Origin: Mytilus trossulus
Taxonomy: Eukaryota; Mollusca; Bivalvia; Mytilida; Mytilidae
Length of the DNA stretch: 64,000 nt
Reading direction: 5' to 3'
Assembly: GCF_036588685.1 (NCBI RefSeq)
Contig: NC_086380.1
Coordinates: 33,318,474 to 33,382,473, forward strand
Part shown: piece after piece, positions 45,701-56,500 of the stretch
Layout: every line of letters begins with the position of its first letter
Position numbering within the stretch: the first letter of the stretch is position 1
Made by a program: the position numbers and the translations under genes
Notes under the pieces: generated by a model
What the model was told of the DNA's origin: nothing
The model's input: only the letters and a program-made list of their open reading frames with translations
The model's database searches: none

Positions 45701-47457
45701 TATGTCTGTGAAACAAGAGATAAAAATTATTAGATATATGAAAATTATTTGAAAAATTAAAGGTCAGTTATAATATGTAAGAGGTAACTTTTCGATTTTA
45801 ATTATACTATTATCCATTAGAACACCAAAGGTGAAACATACCAAAAGGATATACAAACATGACAAAGTCATAGATCGACAATTATCTAACAACGCCATGG
45901 CAAAAACAATTCTTTTTTTTTTAATTTTTTATCATAGACTGAACAACAGATAACCTACATGTAGATCATCTTATATGAAATGGATTTGAACTAAGGGAGA
46001 CAACTCTGAAAAGTAGATATCAATTTCTTAGCTATCAAAATCTTGGTCGAATGGTGGAAATAGTTACGAAACCGACAAAAATGCAAGAGAACCTAACATA
46101 AATTAAAAAACGCATCTTCAGGTGTACTTTGGGAACATAACTGAATAGTTTGAATGTTCTCATATTTATTCATTATAACATTACATTTATCTACAATTTA
46201 TTCTGGAAAAAAGCAAGTCTTCATGAACTAAAGTTATCAATAGTTCATAGCATTACTTACGTTAAATACCAATCAATGCTGGTACAAGTTTAAATAACTC
46301 TGTTTTGATATATTTGAAATCTTTACTGTTCATTTTTATAGAGATTTGAAGATGTTGCGTGATACAGGTACATATAACAGATGTTTTTAGCCACACACTT
46401 ATATAATGGCCTCTATGTGAAATACAGAACTATCATATTTCTTTTATACAGGGAAAGCTTATTATTTATCAACATATACTTTACCTCCCTGCAAGAAGAG
46501 ATAACAGAAGAGGAACTTGCTTACACGGTAAACATATTTGATTAATAAGAAGCAAATAAACTCATCATAGATACCAGGACTAAATTTAGTATATAAGCCA
46601 AACGCGCATTTCGTCTACAACAGACTCATCAGTGACGCTAGAATCCAAAAAAAAATAAAAAGTGCCAAATGATTCTGTAATAAGTTATAAAAAAATGAGA
46701 TAACGGAAACTTAAATACCAAATCAATGTGTGTTGATGATTCAATTGTAGACGAAACTGGCGTCTGGTATACAAAATCTTAACCCTGTACTCTTCATATG
46801 AGGAGTTCATATTCAACATTCATATTATGTAGAGTTTTTTTATTGATGACTGACATACAGTTTGAAATCAATGTTTACTGTAGTTTCATAGATGTCAGCC
46901 AAGACATGAAGGATATCCTCACGAGTTAATTTTATTTACACGTTTGGTTGCCGTTAATATTTATATGTAACATATACAAGATTAATACGTAGACACGTTA
47001 TAATAAATCTTTTTTCTATGTTTATTGTCATGTTGTTTTGCAGGTTGAGAACTTTTGGTCAGATATTGGAGGATCACTTGGACTATGGGTTGGCATGTCA
47101 GTAATAAGCCTTGCAGAAATTCTCGAGCTTGGAATTCTGATATTACGATTCTTCAGAAAGCGAACGTTTCGATTGCATACTAAAGAACTAAAACGAGCGA
47201 ACGCTGAAGCAAAGCTAAATGACGGTTTGAATCAGATCATCAAAGGCTTTAATGACATACATGAAGATAAGCCAGGAGGAAGAATTGAATTTCATGACGG
47301 TTTGAGTAAAATAATCAACAGTATAAACATTCTTGCTGCAGAGCAACAAAAGAGCGAAAATGATCAAAATGCTATTGAAATTTCGATTATTGAAAATGAG
47401 AGAGTGCAACCAGAACAAAACAATGTATATGCACGTCAAGAATTTATAGTGGAATAA
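30592..47457 (+). CDS. Gene B: DEG/ENaC-family ion channel subunit, 12 coding exons, 557 aa
   Basis: Second tandem paralogue. Twelve GT-AG exons join to 1674 nt with no internal stop; exons 2-11 match gene A in length and phase exactly. Seen: HG at residues 24-25, TM1 about 39-59, FPSISFCDLNP, NIT, NGT, NQS and NCS sequons, YYGQCYRF, the CxxxC...CNCSP block, WPGRSY, EEELAYT, GGSLGLWVGMS, TM2, and the duplicated cytosolic DGLN segment. The tail is four residues longer than in gene A and ends differently (Ile/Glu-rich). The N-terminus has three possible Met (1, 2, 6). By eye it is more diverged in exons 1-2 from A and C than those are from each other. It probably forms homomeric or mixed trimers with its neighbours; that is inferred from the family. 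Confidence 0.95.
31545..31690 (-). repeat. Dispersed repeat, intron 1 of gene B
   Basis: AAAGAAATCCGCATAACAAT ... AAAACCGAGGGAAACACG, same family as 36400-36560 and, inverted, 52630-52960. Confidence 0.6.
32157..32202. repeat. 23-bp perfect tandem duplication, intron 1 of gene B
   Basis: TTTTGTGTCGATTCAATCAG plus TCA, twice in a row. Immediately upstream lie GTGTTGTGGT repeats and a poly(T) run. Confidence 0.85.
33107..33311 (+). CDS. Gene B exon 2
   Basis: 205 nt after GTTTCAG; YFPSISFCDLNPLSHGK then a Lys-rich segment and NGTIDIRN. Donor GTATGT. Confidence 0.95.
33312..35172. other. Intron 2 of gene B
   Basis: AT-rich; no repeat family or alternative exon supported apart from the TGCATG motif near its 3' end. 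Confidence 0.5.
35155..35160 (+). promoter_or_regulatory. TGCATG (Rbfox-type motif) before microexon 3 of gene B
   Basis: Same motif, same 12-nt distance to the microexon as in gene A. Confidence 0.4.
35173..35206 (+). CDS. Gene B exon 3 (34-nt microexon)
   Basis: 34 nt, TSFNTDDLQSE plus 1 nt, between TTATCAG and GTAAGT. TGCATG sits 12 nt upstream, exactly as in gene A. Confidence 0.88.
36042..36121. repeat. 40-bp tandem duplication, intron 3 of gene B
   Basis: CCGTAGTCATTCACTTTAAC ... TCAGAGACCTCTCGTTA, repeated once with three differences. Confidence 0.85.
36400..36560 (-). repeat. Dispersed repeat, intron 3 of gene B
   Basis: GAAATCCGGGTCACAAACTA ... AACTGAGGGAAATCAAATAT ... CGATACAACAGAAATACAAC. 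Inverse of 52630-52960. Confidence 0.65.
36922..37057 (+). CDS. Gene B exon 4
   Basis: 136 nt after TTTGTAG; LEQEFRREMNHFHTNIT then SCKYDGDTCNE. Confidence 0.94.
37195..37325 (+). repeat. GACGCTC-family dispersed repeat, intron 4 of gene B
   Basis: GAGTCACTGATGAGTCTTTT, GTAGACGAAACGCGCGTCTG, then GGTACCAGGATTATAAAATG. Confidence 0.75.
37712..37803 (+). CDS. Gene B exon 5
   Basis: 92 nt after GTTGAAG; FVPFYDPYYGQCYRFSKRP. Donor GTAAGT. Confidence 0.94.
38025..38120 (+). repeat. Dispersed repeat, intron 5 of gene B
   Basis: GTGTTGAAGGCCCATTGGTG then GGTCGGGTTGTTGTCTCTTT and GACACGTTCCTCATTTCCAT. A short piece of the same sequence is at 37100-37150 in intron 4. Confidence 0.65.
38791..38954 (+). 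CDS. Gene B exon 6
   Basis: 164 nt. The frame requires the acceptor CAATAAG just before CATTTCAG, not the more pyrimidine-like CATTTCAG itself. Encodes AFQLFLNVNQSDYIPYVSDD and VVLSIHENGYRPF. Confidence 0.92.
39275..39430 (+). repeat. CACGGATTTGGC-family dispersed repeat, intron 6 of gene B
   Basis: CTTTCACGGATTTGGCGATA ... GCATCACTTAAGAGACATGT ... ATTGGTACCGTTAATTT; copy of 15796-15957. Confidence 0.85.
39669..39746 (+). CDS. Gene B exon 7
   Basis: 78 nt after AATAATAG, phase 0; basic start then FGSNDLCDDSGKFRNLQ. Confidence 0.9.
40165..40325 (-). repeat. GACGCTC-family dispersed repeat, intron 7 of gene B
   Basis: CACCAGACCCGCGTTTCGTC ... CATCAGTGACGCTTGAATAA ... GTTGAAGAGCATTGAAAACC ... 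GTTTGCCAAATAC. Confidence 0.8.
40990..41455 (+). repeat. Dispersed SINE-like repeat with an internal tandem duplication, intron 7 of gene B
   Basis: Two consecutive halves of about 170-190 bp each hold CATTTTCTATGTT, TTCTAATTTGGCA, TAAGTTTCAAGTTGATTGG and AAAACTACCTTGACC. They are followed by an ACGGACGGACGAAC-rich stretch and CAGAATGCCCCACC. No polymerase III boxes were established. A decayed copy is near 48985-49120. Confidence 0.75.
41760..41860 (+). repeat. GACGCTC-family fragment, intron 7 of gene B
   Basis: TCTTTCGTAGACGAAACGTG, CGTCTGTCGTACACAC, then TTATCTTAGTATCTATATTGAG. Confidence 0.6.
42200..42305 (+). CDS. Gene B exon 8 (Cys-rich)
   Basis: 106 nt after TATTATAG; ACFEVCKETVIEKNCNCSP then GLCENIT, five Cys. 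Confidence 0.94.
42306..43745. other. Intron 8 of gene B
   Basis: AT-rich, no supported repeat or extra exon. Confidence 0.5.
43746..43809 (+). CDS. Gene B exon 9 (Cys-rich)
   Basis: 64 nt after ATTCTTAG; ELQCMTEAVKGIDSCGCKEP then C, four Cys. Confidence 0.94.
44549..44830. mobile_element. Foldback (hairpin) element, intron 9 of gene B
   Basis: Outer arms ATTTTTCTGTCTTTTCGAAA...TAACAC (44701-44726) and GTTATTTCTTCAAAGACAGA...AAAT (44796-44821) are inverse copies with small indels. Inside them is a second palindrome around TAAATAAC...CGCGCGTTATTTA. The 5' flank (TAACGCGTCTTCTGATTGGC) may belong to the same element; its limits are uncertain. Confidence 0.65.
44957..45067 (+). CDS. Gene B exon 10
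   Basis: 111 nt after TCTTAAAG; EIQYKTFRSFTIWPGRSYVG and the segment leading to YQDLR. Confidence 0.94.
45160..45265 (+). repeat. Decayed CACGGATTTGGC-family copy, intron 10 of gene B
   Basis: AAGTTTTGGATTACAAATAT ... AATATGTCATGTATCTGGTT ... AACTGGTATCG match 15830-15950 only loosely. Confidence 0.35.
46452..46527 (+). CDS. Gene B exon 11
   Basis: 76 nt after TATACAG; ESLLFINIYFTSLQEE then EEELAYT. Phase 0 end. Confidence 0.95.
46540..46680 (-). repeat. GACGCTC-family dispersed repeat, intron 11 of gene B
   Basis: AACTCATCATAGATACCAGG ... CAAACGCGCATTTCGTCTAC ... GACTCATCAGTGACGCTAGA. A further piece, GTAGACGAAACTGGCGTCTG, is at about 46748. Confidence 0.75.
47044..47457 (+). CDS. Gene B exon 12 (pore, TM2, cytosolic tail, stop)
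   Basis: 414 nt after TTGCAG to TAA. VENFWSDIGGSLGLWVGMS, TM2 (SLAEILELGILIL), basic stop-transfer, DGLN duplication, end in QEFIVE. Confidence 0.96.
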   Translation, partial: VENFWSDIGGSLGLWVGMSVISLAEILELGILILRFFRKRTFRLHTKELKRANAEAKLNDGLNQIIKGFNDIHEDKPGGRIEFHDGLSKIINSINILAAEQQKSENDQNAIEISIIENERVQPEQNNVYARQEFIVE

Positions 47458-47517
47458 TGAAAGTATATTAATAGCGGAAACCAATATGTGTTTTAATGTT
47501 AAGAACAAAAATGTTTA

Positions 47518-47523
47518 AATAAA
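47518..47523 (+). terminator. Gene B polyadenylation signal AATAAA
   Basis: AATAAA about 60 nt after the gene B stop, within sequence alignable to the gene A 3' end. There the same place reads AATATG, so gene A must use another signal. Confidence 0.5.
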
Positions 47524-50500
47524 GAAATCAAAACTGTATTACTGTTTTATGAAGTGGTATATGCTTAAACTTTATTTTTGATGGTAGTTTAAACTACAAC
47601 TATGAAGAAGAAACTAACGTTTTTGTTTGAATTTGCAATACAATGACTTCACCTGTAATTACATAGATTAGAATAAAAACAAATAATGAATATAATATTT
47701 TGTAATATAATAATAGCTAGGGGAATTCGATTTATTTAACATTAGCAAATATATTCAAATTTTCATTGGCTAAAAGGATGGTTTCAATTTTTCAATATAC
47801 TACTAGTCATAAAAACGTGACCATACGAAATTCTTACAACAAGGTGGTGAATTCACCGGATGTTTTTTGGAGAGATTTAACTCGAAATCTAGACGATTTT
47901 TTAAAATTCTGACACCGCACTTAGTTTTAATGAATGGAAATTTAAATAAGAAAGAAAAAACATGCATCACCGACTTTTGTGAAAATACACAACTGAAACA
48001 ACAGTTATGTAAAAGGAAAAATATCAAATAATTCAAATAATTAAATATATTCAAATGATCATCGATAAAACAGAGTATAAAATTATAAAATTTCCATAAA
48101 AAAAACCTATATGTTTCGACAATTCTGATTGTATTTTGGGAATTACTTTAATAAGACAGGAGGCAAAATACAAAAAAAAAGAACATCTGCTATCAGATCC
48201 AATCAAATCATAAGTTCATACAAAGTTGAATTCTCAATATCTATCTTGAGCAAATATCCTATAAATATATCATAAACGGTTGAATTGGTGGAAATTGATC
48301 CCATTTAAAGCAGAGTACATGTTGTCATTAACAGTTGATCTAAACAATGAGACTTTGTCAATAGCATTCACAGTCGTCGTTAATTATTTCAAAATGTCTT
48401 GACAATCTACGAATTGTCATGAGTATTTAAAGTCATTGATTGCAAATAACAGAATGACTGGTAATACACATGGACAAGCATAGTGCAAAGCTCTGTTAAG
48501 CATGCACGAGGAGACATATTCGTAAGGTTTGTAAATACATTTCAAAATTTGCAGCTTAAATTCAAAATTATATATTTTAAGTACTAATCCTACTGTAAAT
48601 CCAATTCATGTACCTTTATTTAGTCGATTTATATATTAGAACTACCTATAACATATGTTTTTTTAACAGATTAAAGAATTACGCTGATGTCTGCTAGCAC
48701 AGTACATTCACATTGAAAAGAATGCATAAGCGTACTTGAAATCTGAACCAAAACCCTAAAAAGTTCAAAAACGCTCATTTAACCTCTACTTTTTTTTAGT
48801 TTGGTAAATTTGTTGTTTCACTTTTTTTCATTTTCACATCATTTTAAACCTGTCATTAAATTTCAAGGTCAGGTGATTTCTCAGTCATGTTTAACTACCC
48901 TACGCAAACATTTATGTCTATTAATCATAAAATGGGAGCGCAACCATAGTTTCGCTTGTATTCTTAGAAGTTCGCACCAATATAATAATTTGTGCTAAGT
49001 TTTGAGTTGATTGACCACAACCGGAATTATAATAAATCAAATATTTAGATCGGAGGGTCATGCACAGATGGACGGATAATTGAACACAAATACACAGCCT
49101 CGAAAGCTCAATGCCAATAATATCGTGCCTGGGTATGAAAAGGCAGATGGTTAGGTCATAAAGTTTTTCGATTGAAGATATATTTTGTGTTGATACAGCA
49201 ACTCACATTTTTTACAGAAATAAAAACAATGACGAAATTGACGAAATCACACTACAAATGATATAAATCATTTCAAAATGTTTTTTTCTGAAATAGGCTT
49301 CAACAAGTTTGAACTTATTTCTTTTTAAACTAGACGTCATCATCCGAAACTTATTCTGAAGTTGATTTTATTTGAAATAAATTTCATCTTAATTGATTTC
49401 ATTCCAAATTCCAAACAGTTTGGCCATATACAGCTAAGGTAATATATTCCCAAGTAAAAAAAAGCCATATTATTTCAAATGTGCAAAGTTTTGTTAATAG
49501 TTGATTTATAATTCTGGCCGTAATAATGATAATTCATGTCAACTGAGAAGTGCTGACGGCTAGGCTTGAGATACCTTCGGAGAATTATAAAACTCCACCA
49601 GTAGTGGCATCGACCCAGTGGTTGTTAGTAAACTCGTCAATAACACCAGAATTTTATTTTTATTTTTGCCAGACGCACGTTTCGTCTACAAAAGACTCAT
49701 AAGTGACGCTCGAAAAAATTATATTGAAAGGGCCAAATGAAGAGACATATAGTTCGCATTATGAACAAGAAAGGGACTGTTTACGTTTGCCAAATCTATG
49801 GCCTGACTGATGAAATGTTTAGTTGAATTTTCTAACAGTACCTTTTTTATTTTCTTGCAACCCAAATGCAGAATTCACCATTGATGTCCCGATTAAATTT
49901 AGTTGTCGTTAGATGAAACAATTAAAATATGACTATAACTGGCAATCGTCTAAACCTCTACATTAACCTCATGAAAAATGACATAGTAGTCATTTTTTGG
50001 ACAATTTAATTTTCTGGAGTCGTTTTTAAAAAAACTTACAACTATGACTGATTTTTAGTAATGAACAATTCAGTGTACTGACGACAACTGTAAGTTATAT
50101 ATATATTCGTAGGTTGTATGTGCAGCAAACTATGTGTTATCAGATTAATCGCCAAATTATAAGTTTTTTCCTGACACATATAACAGATACACTGTAAATT
50201 GATATATTCTTTCAGAATAGTCACTATTTTGATCTTGGATAAATGCCAATTTGATAGAAATCCTAAAAACTGCACTGTACCTTCTTGACCCATATAAGAT
50301 GATATAATTCAATTTTTTTTTTCTGTCAAAGAAATTTGTCAAAATATCTTAGATTTCTAAAGGTAAAGGGGAGATCATCTATTCCTAACGATAAAATGTT
50401 GTTATGCAATTTACAGTACAAATTTTACAGCACTTCATGCGCATTTCGAATTTCGACAACTAAATATTCAACAGTAATCGATACTCGAGGCCAAAATATT

Positions 50501-52629
50501 TGAAAATCCAAAAGACAATACAAACATTTAAGACATGATTAAAAATTAAAAAAAATTAAACATGTTAAAGCTCCGCAATATCAGGAGCATGAATTGGACC
50601 ATTGCATGATTGAAATAACTTTTTTAATATCAAATGGTTCCAAAAATTTTAAAATTGCAGCAAATTTCTTTCAAACAATTTTCGAATTGTCAGGCAAGTA
50701 TTATTCGTCCAATACCTTAATCATAAATCGCGTATTATTTTCTTGAGGTCTTTAGGAATTTTTGATGGTGATATAACTGGAAATGAGAGGCGAACGATAT
50801 CAAAGACACACTCAAAATCTTAAGTCGAAAATAAACTAGCAAGCACATGGCCGAAAATTTAAAAAAAAAAGAGTGACAAACATACATACAACAGCACATA
50901 AAACAGGATGTGGATGATCAGGAACCATAATAATAGCTGACTCTAATGAACTGTAACATGATTTTGTTATGCACATAAATAAACGTACAAACTTGAAATA
51001 ATAATGTGACAATTACGAACGTGACTTCAGTTTATCAAAATAATTAACGTTAATATTTTTAGCCATGCTTTTATCTAATCACGAAGTAATCAAGCATTCA
51101 ATTCTAATAATGCGATTTCTCCTGAGGGGGGTTGTGAATTGAAGGTATATGATTGTATACATTGTGTTATAAGTGCCGTAACCCATAATTCTTAATGAAT
51201 GATTGAAAGATCAATTATTCATTAGATATTTCTCAAATAGTAGATCGCTTACTTTTAAGTAATAATATGCTTAGTTTACTTAGTCGCGTTGATTTAAACA
51301 TCAAATTCAATAGTAAGGATTCTTTTCTTAATCATTTACAAGACTGATCTGATGGGTTTTGATTTCAATTAAGGAGACAATTGAGGAAAGCAATACGCAG
51401 TTTATTTTACATGAGGTATCGTTAAAGACCATACACAATATCTGGTTGAAAAGGTCATTATTCCTTAATAATTAATATCTGCAATTGCTACAATATTTCA
51501 AATTAAAAATTAAAATATTTATAATTATTCCAAATAAAAGCATTTTTCATTGTCGTATAAACTTTACAGTTTGTGACCAACATATATTAACACAAATAAC
51601 ATAATTTTGTATATACATACATATCAAACATAAACAATAAAACAGCATCAAAATGTATAACAACAAACAAGCTGTTAAGAGTCCTCTGTCGTCAGTTCTA
51701 ATGCCTTTATTAATATGCTTTTCAAGTTAATTTCAATAACATAAATCAAACAAGAGAGAAAACATAGGTTTACCAATTGTTCGTTTGCTATTTTATTTTA
51801 GAATAATTAATTACAACGTGTAAACAATCCAATAACAAAGAACACTTATTCTTTTGAATTTACGACATTACACACATAGTTATGAACTGTGTGTCACACT
51901 AATGTATCAACGCCACATCACGTGACGTATGTTTTATGACTTTTTATTATACCAGGAAAACATCTAACAGTAGAAAAAAGAAAATTGCGATTGAGTTTGC
52001 AATTGTGTGATGTTATGAATTTTCTTGTCATTACAAGAATATTAATAGAAATTTGTGTTTTAATGGTGCAATACTTTGTATTTGCTAAACTTGTCAAATT
52101 TCTTTTAAATCAAAACTGTGTAAAGCAAATTAATATTGTGCATACTTTTGCTTTAAACAAAAATTTATATAAATAAACTACTTGATTCGTTATGTTAGCT
52201 TTTACATACATATAGGACAAAATAGAATTCAAACCACAAACCATTGTCCAACATAATATCCAACAAAACGTTCAAAAGAAACATCATAACTAATACATAC
52301 ACAAAACTCTAACAAAAGATGACTGATTATTTCAGCCATTCTATCATCTTATGACTATAGTCCTTACATTGATATATTTTGGCATTTAAATTATTATCAA
52401 TCTAATATTTTTTTTAATACTAAGTAATTATTAAAAATTACAACATTGGAAATATTGCCATCGTTGCTTTTTTTCATACGAGTAGGTCATGTTGTGTGGC
52501 ATGCAGGATCATGGGACACACATTTGTGTTAACTCAAATAGAGCTTGTATATGTTTGAAAAATTACTTAAAGTTTTATATAGAATAACATGAACAGAAAG
52601 AAAAAAAACGGTTTTTATGTTCTTGCATT
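47524..52629. other. Intergenic region between genes B and C
   Basis: No exon found. Contains decayed dispersed repeats (48985-49120; 49655-49745; about 50445-50520, an inverted decayed CACGGATTTGGC copy) and otherwise AT-rich unique-looking sequence. Confidence 0.5.
49655..49745 (-). repeat. GACGCTC-family dispersed repeat, intergenic
   Basis: TTGCCAGACGCACGTTTCGT, CTACAAAAGACTCATAAGTG, ACGCTCGAAAAAA. Confidence 0.75.
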
Positions 52630-52960
52630 CATTTGTACTGTCGTCCTGGTATGTAGTGTTGTCATTTTAGTTTTATGTTAAACGTTACCATTAAAGCTGC
52701 AAAACCAGGTTGAACCCATCATTTTTTCTAAAAATGTCCTGTACCAAGTCAGGGAATGTCAGTTGTTATCTTATAGTTCGTTTCTATGTGTGTTGCATTG
52801 CCGTTTAGATTTTTTGTTGCACTTCTGTGTTTCCGTTGTTTCGTTGTTTTTTCTCTTATAGCTGGTGTTTAACTCAGTTTTAGTTGTAACCCGGATTTTG
52901 TTTTTCTCTCAATCGATTTATCTCTTTCGAACAGCGTTATACTGCCTTTATTTATATTTG
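52630..52960 (+). repeat. Dispersed repeat upstream of gene C
   Basis: GTCCTGTACCAAGTCAGGGA ... GTTTCGTTGTTTTTTCTCTT ... AACTCAGTTTTAGTTGTAAC ... CCCGGATTTTG. Inverse of 36400-36560; ends about 115 bp before the A/C-shared upstream block. Confidence 0.7.
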
Positions 52961-53074
52961 TTTTTAAATCTTTATAAATTGTTTCGAATACTATGGAACA
53001 TTTTGAGTTTACATTTAACTTTGAGGTCGTAGATCATTGAACGGTTATCTAATGAGCCAGCATCAGAATCATTG

Positions 53075-53240
53075 CTATTCAAAACTCATTATAGGATTTT
53101 TCATTCCACGCGATAACATACACTGAGATTCCCAAACGTATTGAACAGTTAAGCCAGCAGTTACTTAGACATTTATATCAAATCTGATGGCACCATTGAA
53201 CATATTAATTTCTTTGTCTTTTGTGTAATATATTACTATA
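53075..53240 (+). promoter_or_regulatory. Upstream block of gene C shared with gene A (candidate promoter)
   Basis: Counterpart of 7586-7740: CACGCGATAACA, GATTCCCAAACG, TTTTGTGTAATATAT. About 120 nt before the ATG. Confidence 0.45.
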
Positions 53241-53360
53241 TACAGTAAGAGCTTGAGAATAGTTCATAAAGGTGAACGTTAAATTACGGATGTTATAAGT
53301 GATAATTTCTTTTATAGAACGAAAATTAGTAATAGTGTCATGTAATCAATATATGAAAGA

Positions 53361-53545
53361 ATGATGTCGGCTTCGGATGTGAGAACTCTTTTCAGAAGAT
53401 TTGCAGAGTATACTACTTTTCATGGTGTAAACCGGATTATATCTAGCAAGCTTATGATAGGGAGACTTGTATGGTTGTGTATTGTAATGACTAGTTTTTG
53501 TATGTGTATCAGACAAATTTATATACTTAGCGTTCAATTTTCAAG
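53361..53545 (+). CDS. Gene C exon 1
   Basis: 185 nt, ATG at 53361, HG motif and TM1, ends TCAAG|GTAAGT in phase 2. Confidence 0.95.
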
Positions 53546-56500
53546 GTAAGTAACTTTTTTACTTATATGAACATACAATAAAGATGTAATTTTATTAATT
53601 GACAAAAATATTGCATTTAATGCGTCTTCGACACTTCCGGAGCACCTGAGATCACCCCCAGTTTTTGGTGGAGTTCGTGTTGTTTATTCTTTAGTTTTCT
53701 ATGTTGTGTCATGTGTACTGTTGTTTTTCTATTTGTCTTTTTCATTTTTAGCCATGGCGTTTTCAGTTTGTTTTAGATTAATGAGTTTGACTGTCCCTTT
53801 TGGTATCTTTCGTCCCTCTTTTATGTGAATAACACGTCAAGTTATTTGTAAAACCAAAAGATAGATCACATAAATTATGTTTCAGGATATGTGTCTGACG
53901 AGGTCAGGTTGCTTTTTTTTCTTAGTTTCGGTTCGGTTAATTATCGAGCATGTGTATAATGTTGATAGCAATACCTATCATATGTTATCCCCCCCTGCAA
54001 AAAACAACTAATTTCATCACAAGTAGTCATGTATTTAAAGTCTGTTATATGACACCACAAAACAATGAAATCAACACTGTATAAACTGAATGCGTCCGAA
54101 GCGCTTTTAAATTTACGAGGAACACTGAAAGTGAAATATTGGAAAGGAAAGTATGCAAAAGAACTTAAACAAATGAAGAGATACATGACCTAAATGACAC
54201 ACAAAATAGCCAAATCCATCTTCGGTCAACTTCGGAATTGAAAAGGAAACAATAGTTTTCTCATCCTTTCAAAATTTATAACGGACAGGTTTAGTAAGGT
54301 TTATGAACAAACTTCTGTTTTTTTATGCAATGTTCAGTATATATCGACCATATCGTAACATGTGTCTAAACATATCGCATTCGTTGCTGTTAGTTTATGA
54401 TTGTGTTTACCGCAACAATATGGCATTCTGTAAGTACTTCAGCATAGAAAGTACCAGCGTAATACAAATAAAAAGAGATAATCATTTGATCTACTTCTTT
54501 GAAACATGTCGTTATGAAACTGAACATTATGAAAACCTCAATGGTTAGGATCCGACAAATGTTATAATTTTACAAACCTTAAGCTTGCATGAGGACATAA
54601 TTATTCCTTTATATTATAATGAAAAAGAAGAGTGAGAAATGAATATACTATTATTGATTTGTATCTAGGACGAAAGAGTGTTCAATGGTCAGATCTCTGA
54701 TTTGTATTCGTCCTTAGAGTATAACATATATACGTGCTAGATGTTATCATTTAAATACTATTCAAGTCAAGATTGCATAGCTAGTTGTATATACAGACAA
54801 GAATTAAATCGTCATTGTTAAAACAACCATGGAATCTTCATCGATAATATTGCGTTTAAAAAGACAATTATGATTTTCTCCTCATATAAACTAATAAGGA
54901 ACTAATCCTGATATTCTTGTAGCATTTTGGTCACAATTACGAAGATTATAAAATGTGAACTCCAACCAACCATGTCCCTGAAAGAATAAGAAGTTTAAAA
55001 TCCAATCTAATTTTGTCAATATGCGGTCCTAATTATTTATTTATTAGTAGTTTCAAATAGGATGTTTTTTTGTAATTATCTGACGAATATGTTCCCAAAG
55101 TTTTGAGTGGTATATGGTCACATAATGAACCAAAAAATTATATAAATATAGGTGATTTGGTCCAGTTAAAAAGGTCAAATGTATTACGTCTGAAGCTCTC
55201 AAACTGAATTTTATACCTTCTCACCTTCTCAACACAGAATTGTTAATATTTGGAGTTAGAGAGGTAATTGTGATATAATTGTCCCACTAGTAGTAAACTA
55301 CACTGTTACAAAATTCTTTTTGAGAATGTATAAAAAAATAAAGGCAGGGATGTCGGAGTAATTGCAAACAATTTAATTATCTTTTAAAGATAATTATAAT
55401 AATTTATAGCTGTTAAATGCTAGAAGTAAACATTTTACTTGTTTATTTTATGTTTAAATATTTTAACTTGCTTCTACATTTTTGCAGGTTTTGATTAACC
55501 TTGAAATGTATGATCTTAGAGATTTTTTTGTTGATTTAAACATCGATAAACTAATGATGCCCACATTTACATTAATCTCTTTCTCGTTTTATCGCCTCTG
55601 ATCGAGGATAAAAACAACAAATTCAATATCATCAGTTACAAGTATTTTTTCAAAAAGTCTTATTAGAAGGTAAATAGAAATTCCAGTTACAAAAATCCTG
55701 AACTCCGAGGAAAATTCAAAATCAAATCTCTCTAATCAAATGGCAAAATCCAAAACTAAAACACATCAAACGAATGGATAACAATTGTTCTATTGCTGAC
55801 TAGGTATACAACATTATGACAAATGATGGATTGAACCTTGTATTCATGCTAGATAAACCTCTTACTTATATTGCAGTTGCAACAAATTCCATTATATTCA
55901 CAATGCTGTGTAAAAATACAACAACATCATCGGTAAAAAGGCAAAAAAATGGTGATACTGCAGTTAAAATGGTATTATAATCTTAATCAAGAATCTTCCA
56001 ATTTGCTTCTTTAATTGTAGTTACAAGATAAATAGAAAGGTATCAACTCTCAATGCAGATCCTTATTTTCCATCCATATCATTTTGCGACTTGAATCCAC
56101 TGAGCCATAGAAAGATAGAAGAATACAAAGATGATGTCGAATTAGCGACCCATTTAATAAAAATAATAAAAAGAAACCAAGCTGCAGTTGAGGGATTAAA
56201 AAATGGAACTGTTGATATACGTAATGTATGTGTTTTAATAATTATATGTCAATACAAATACAACACATCGTCTTGAAAATACATTAAATATTTGCTACCG
56301 AATGATAAGTTATTAACAATCACTAATCAACAATACAATGAATATGAAAAACCTATAAATAGATTAAAAGATATAATGATATGTTTCGTTTTTTATCATT
56401 TTTCATTTAATTATCGTAAGTTTTGAGATATCATTCTCACTTTTAATGCATCATATGGTGTGTTATTTTATTTTTGTACAAACTGGAGAATATTATCACT

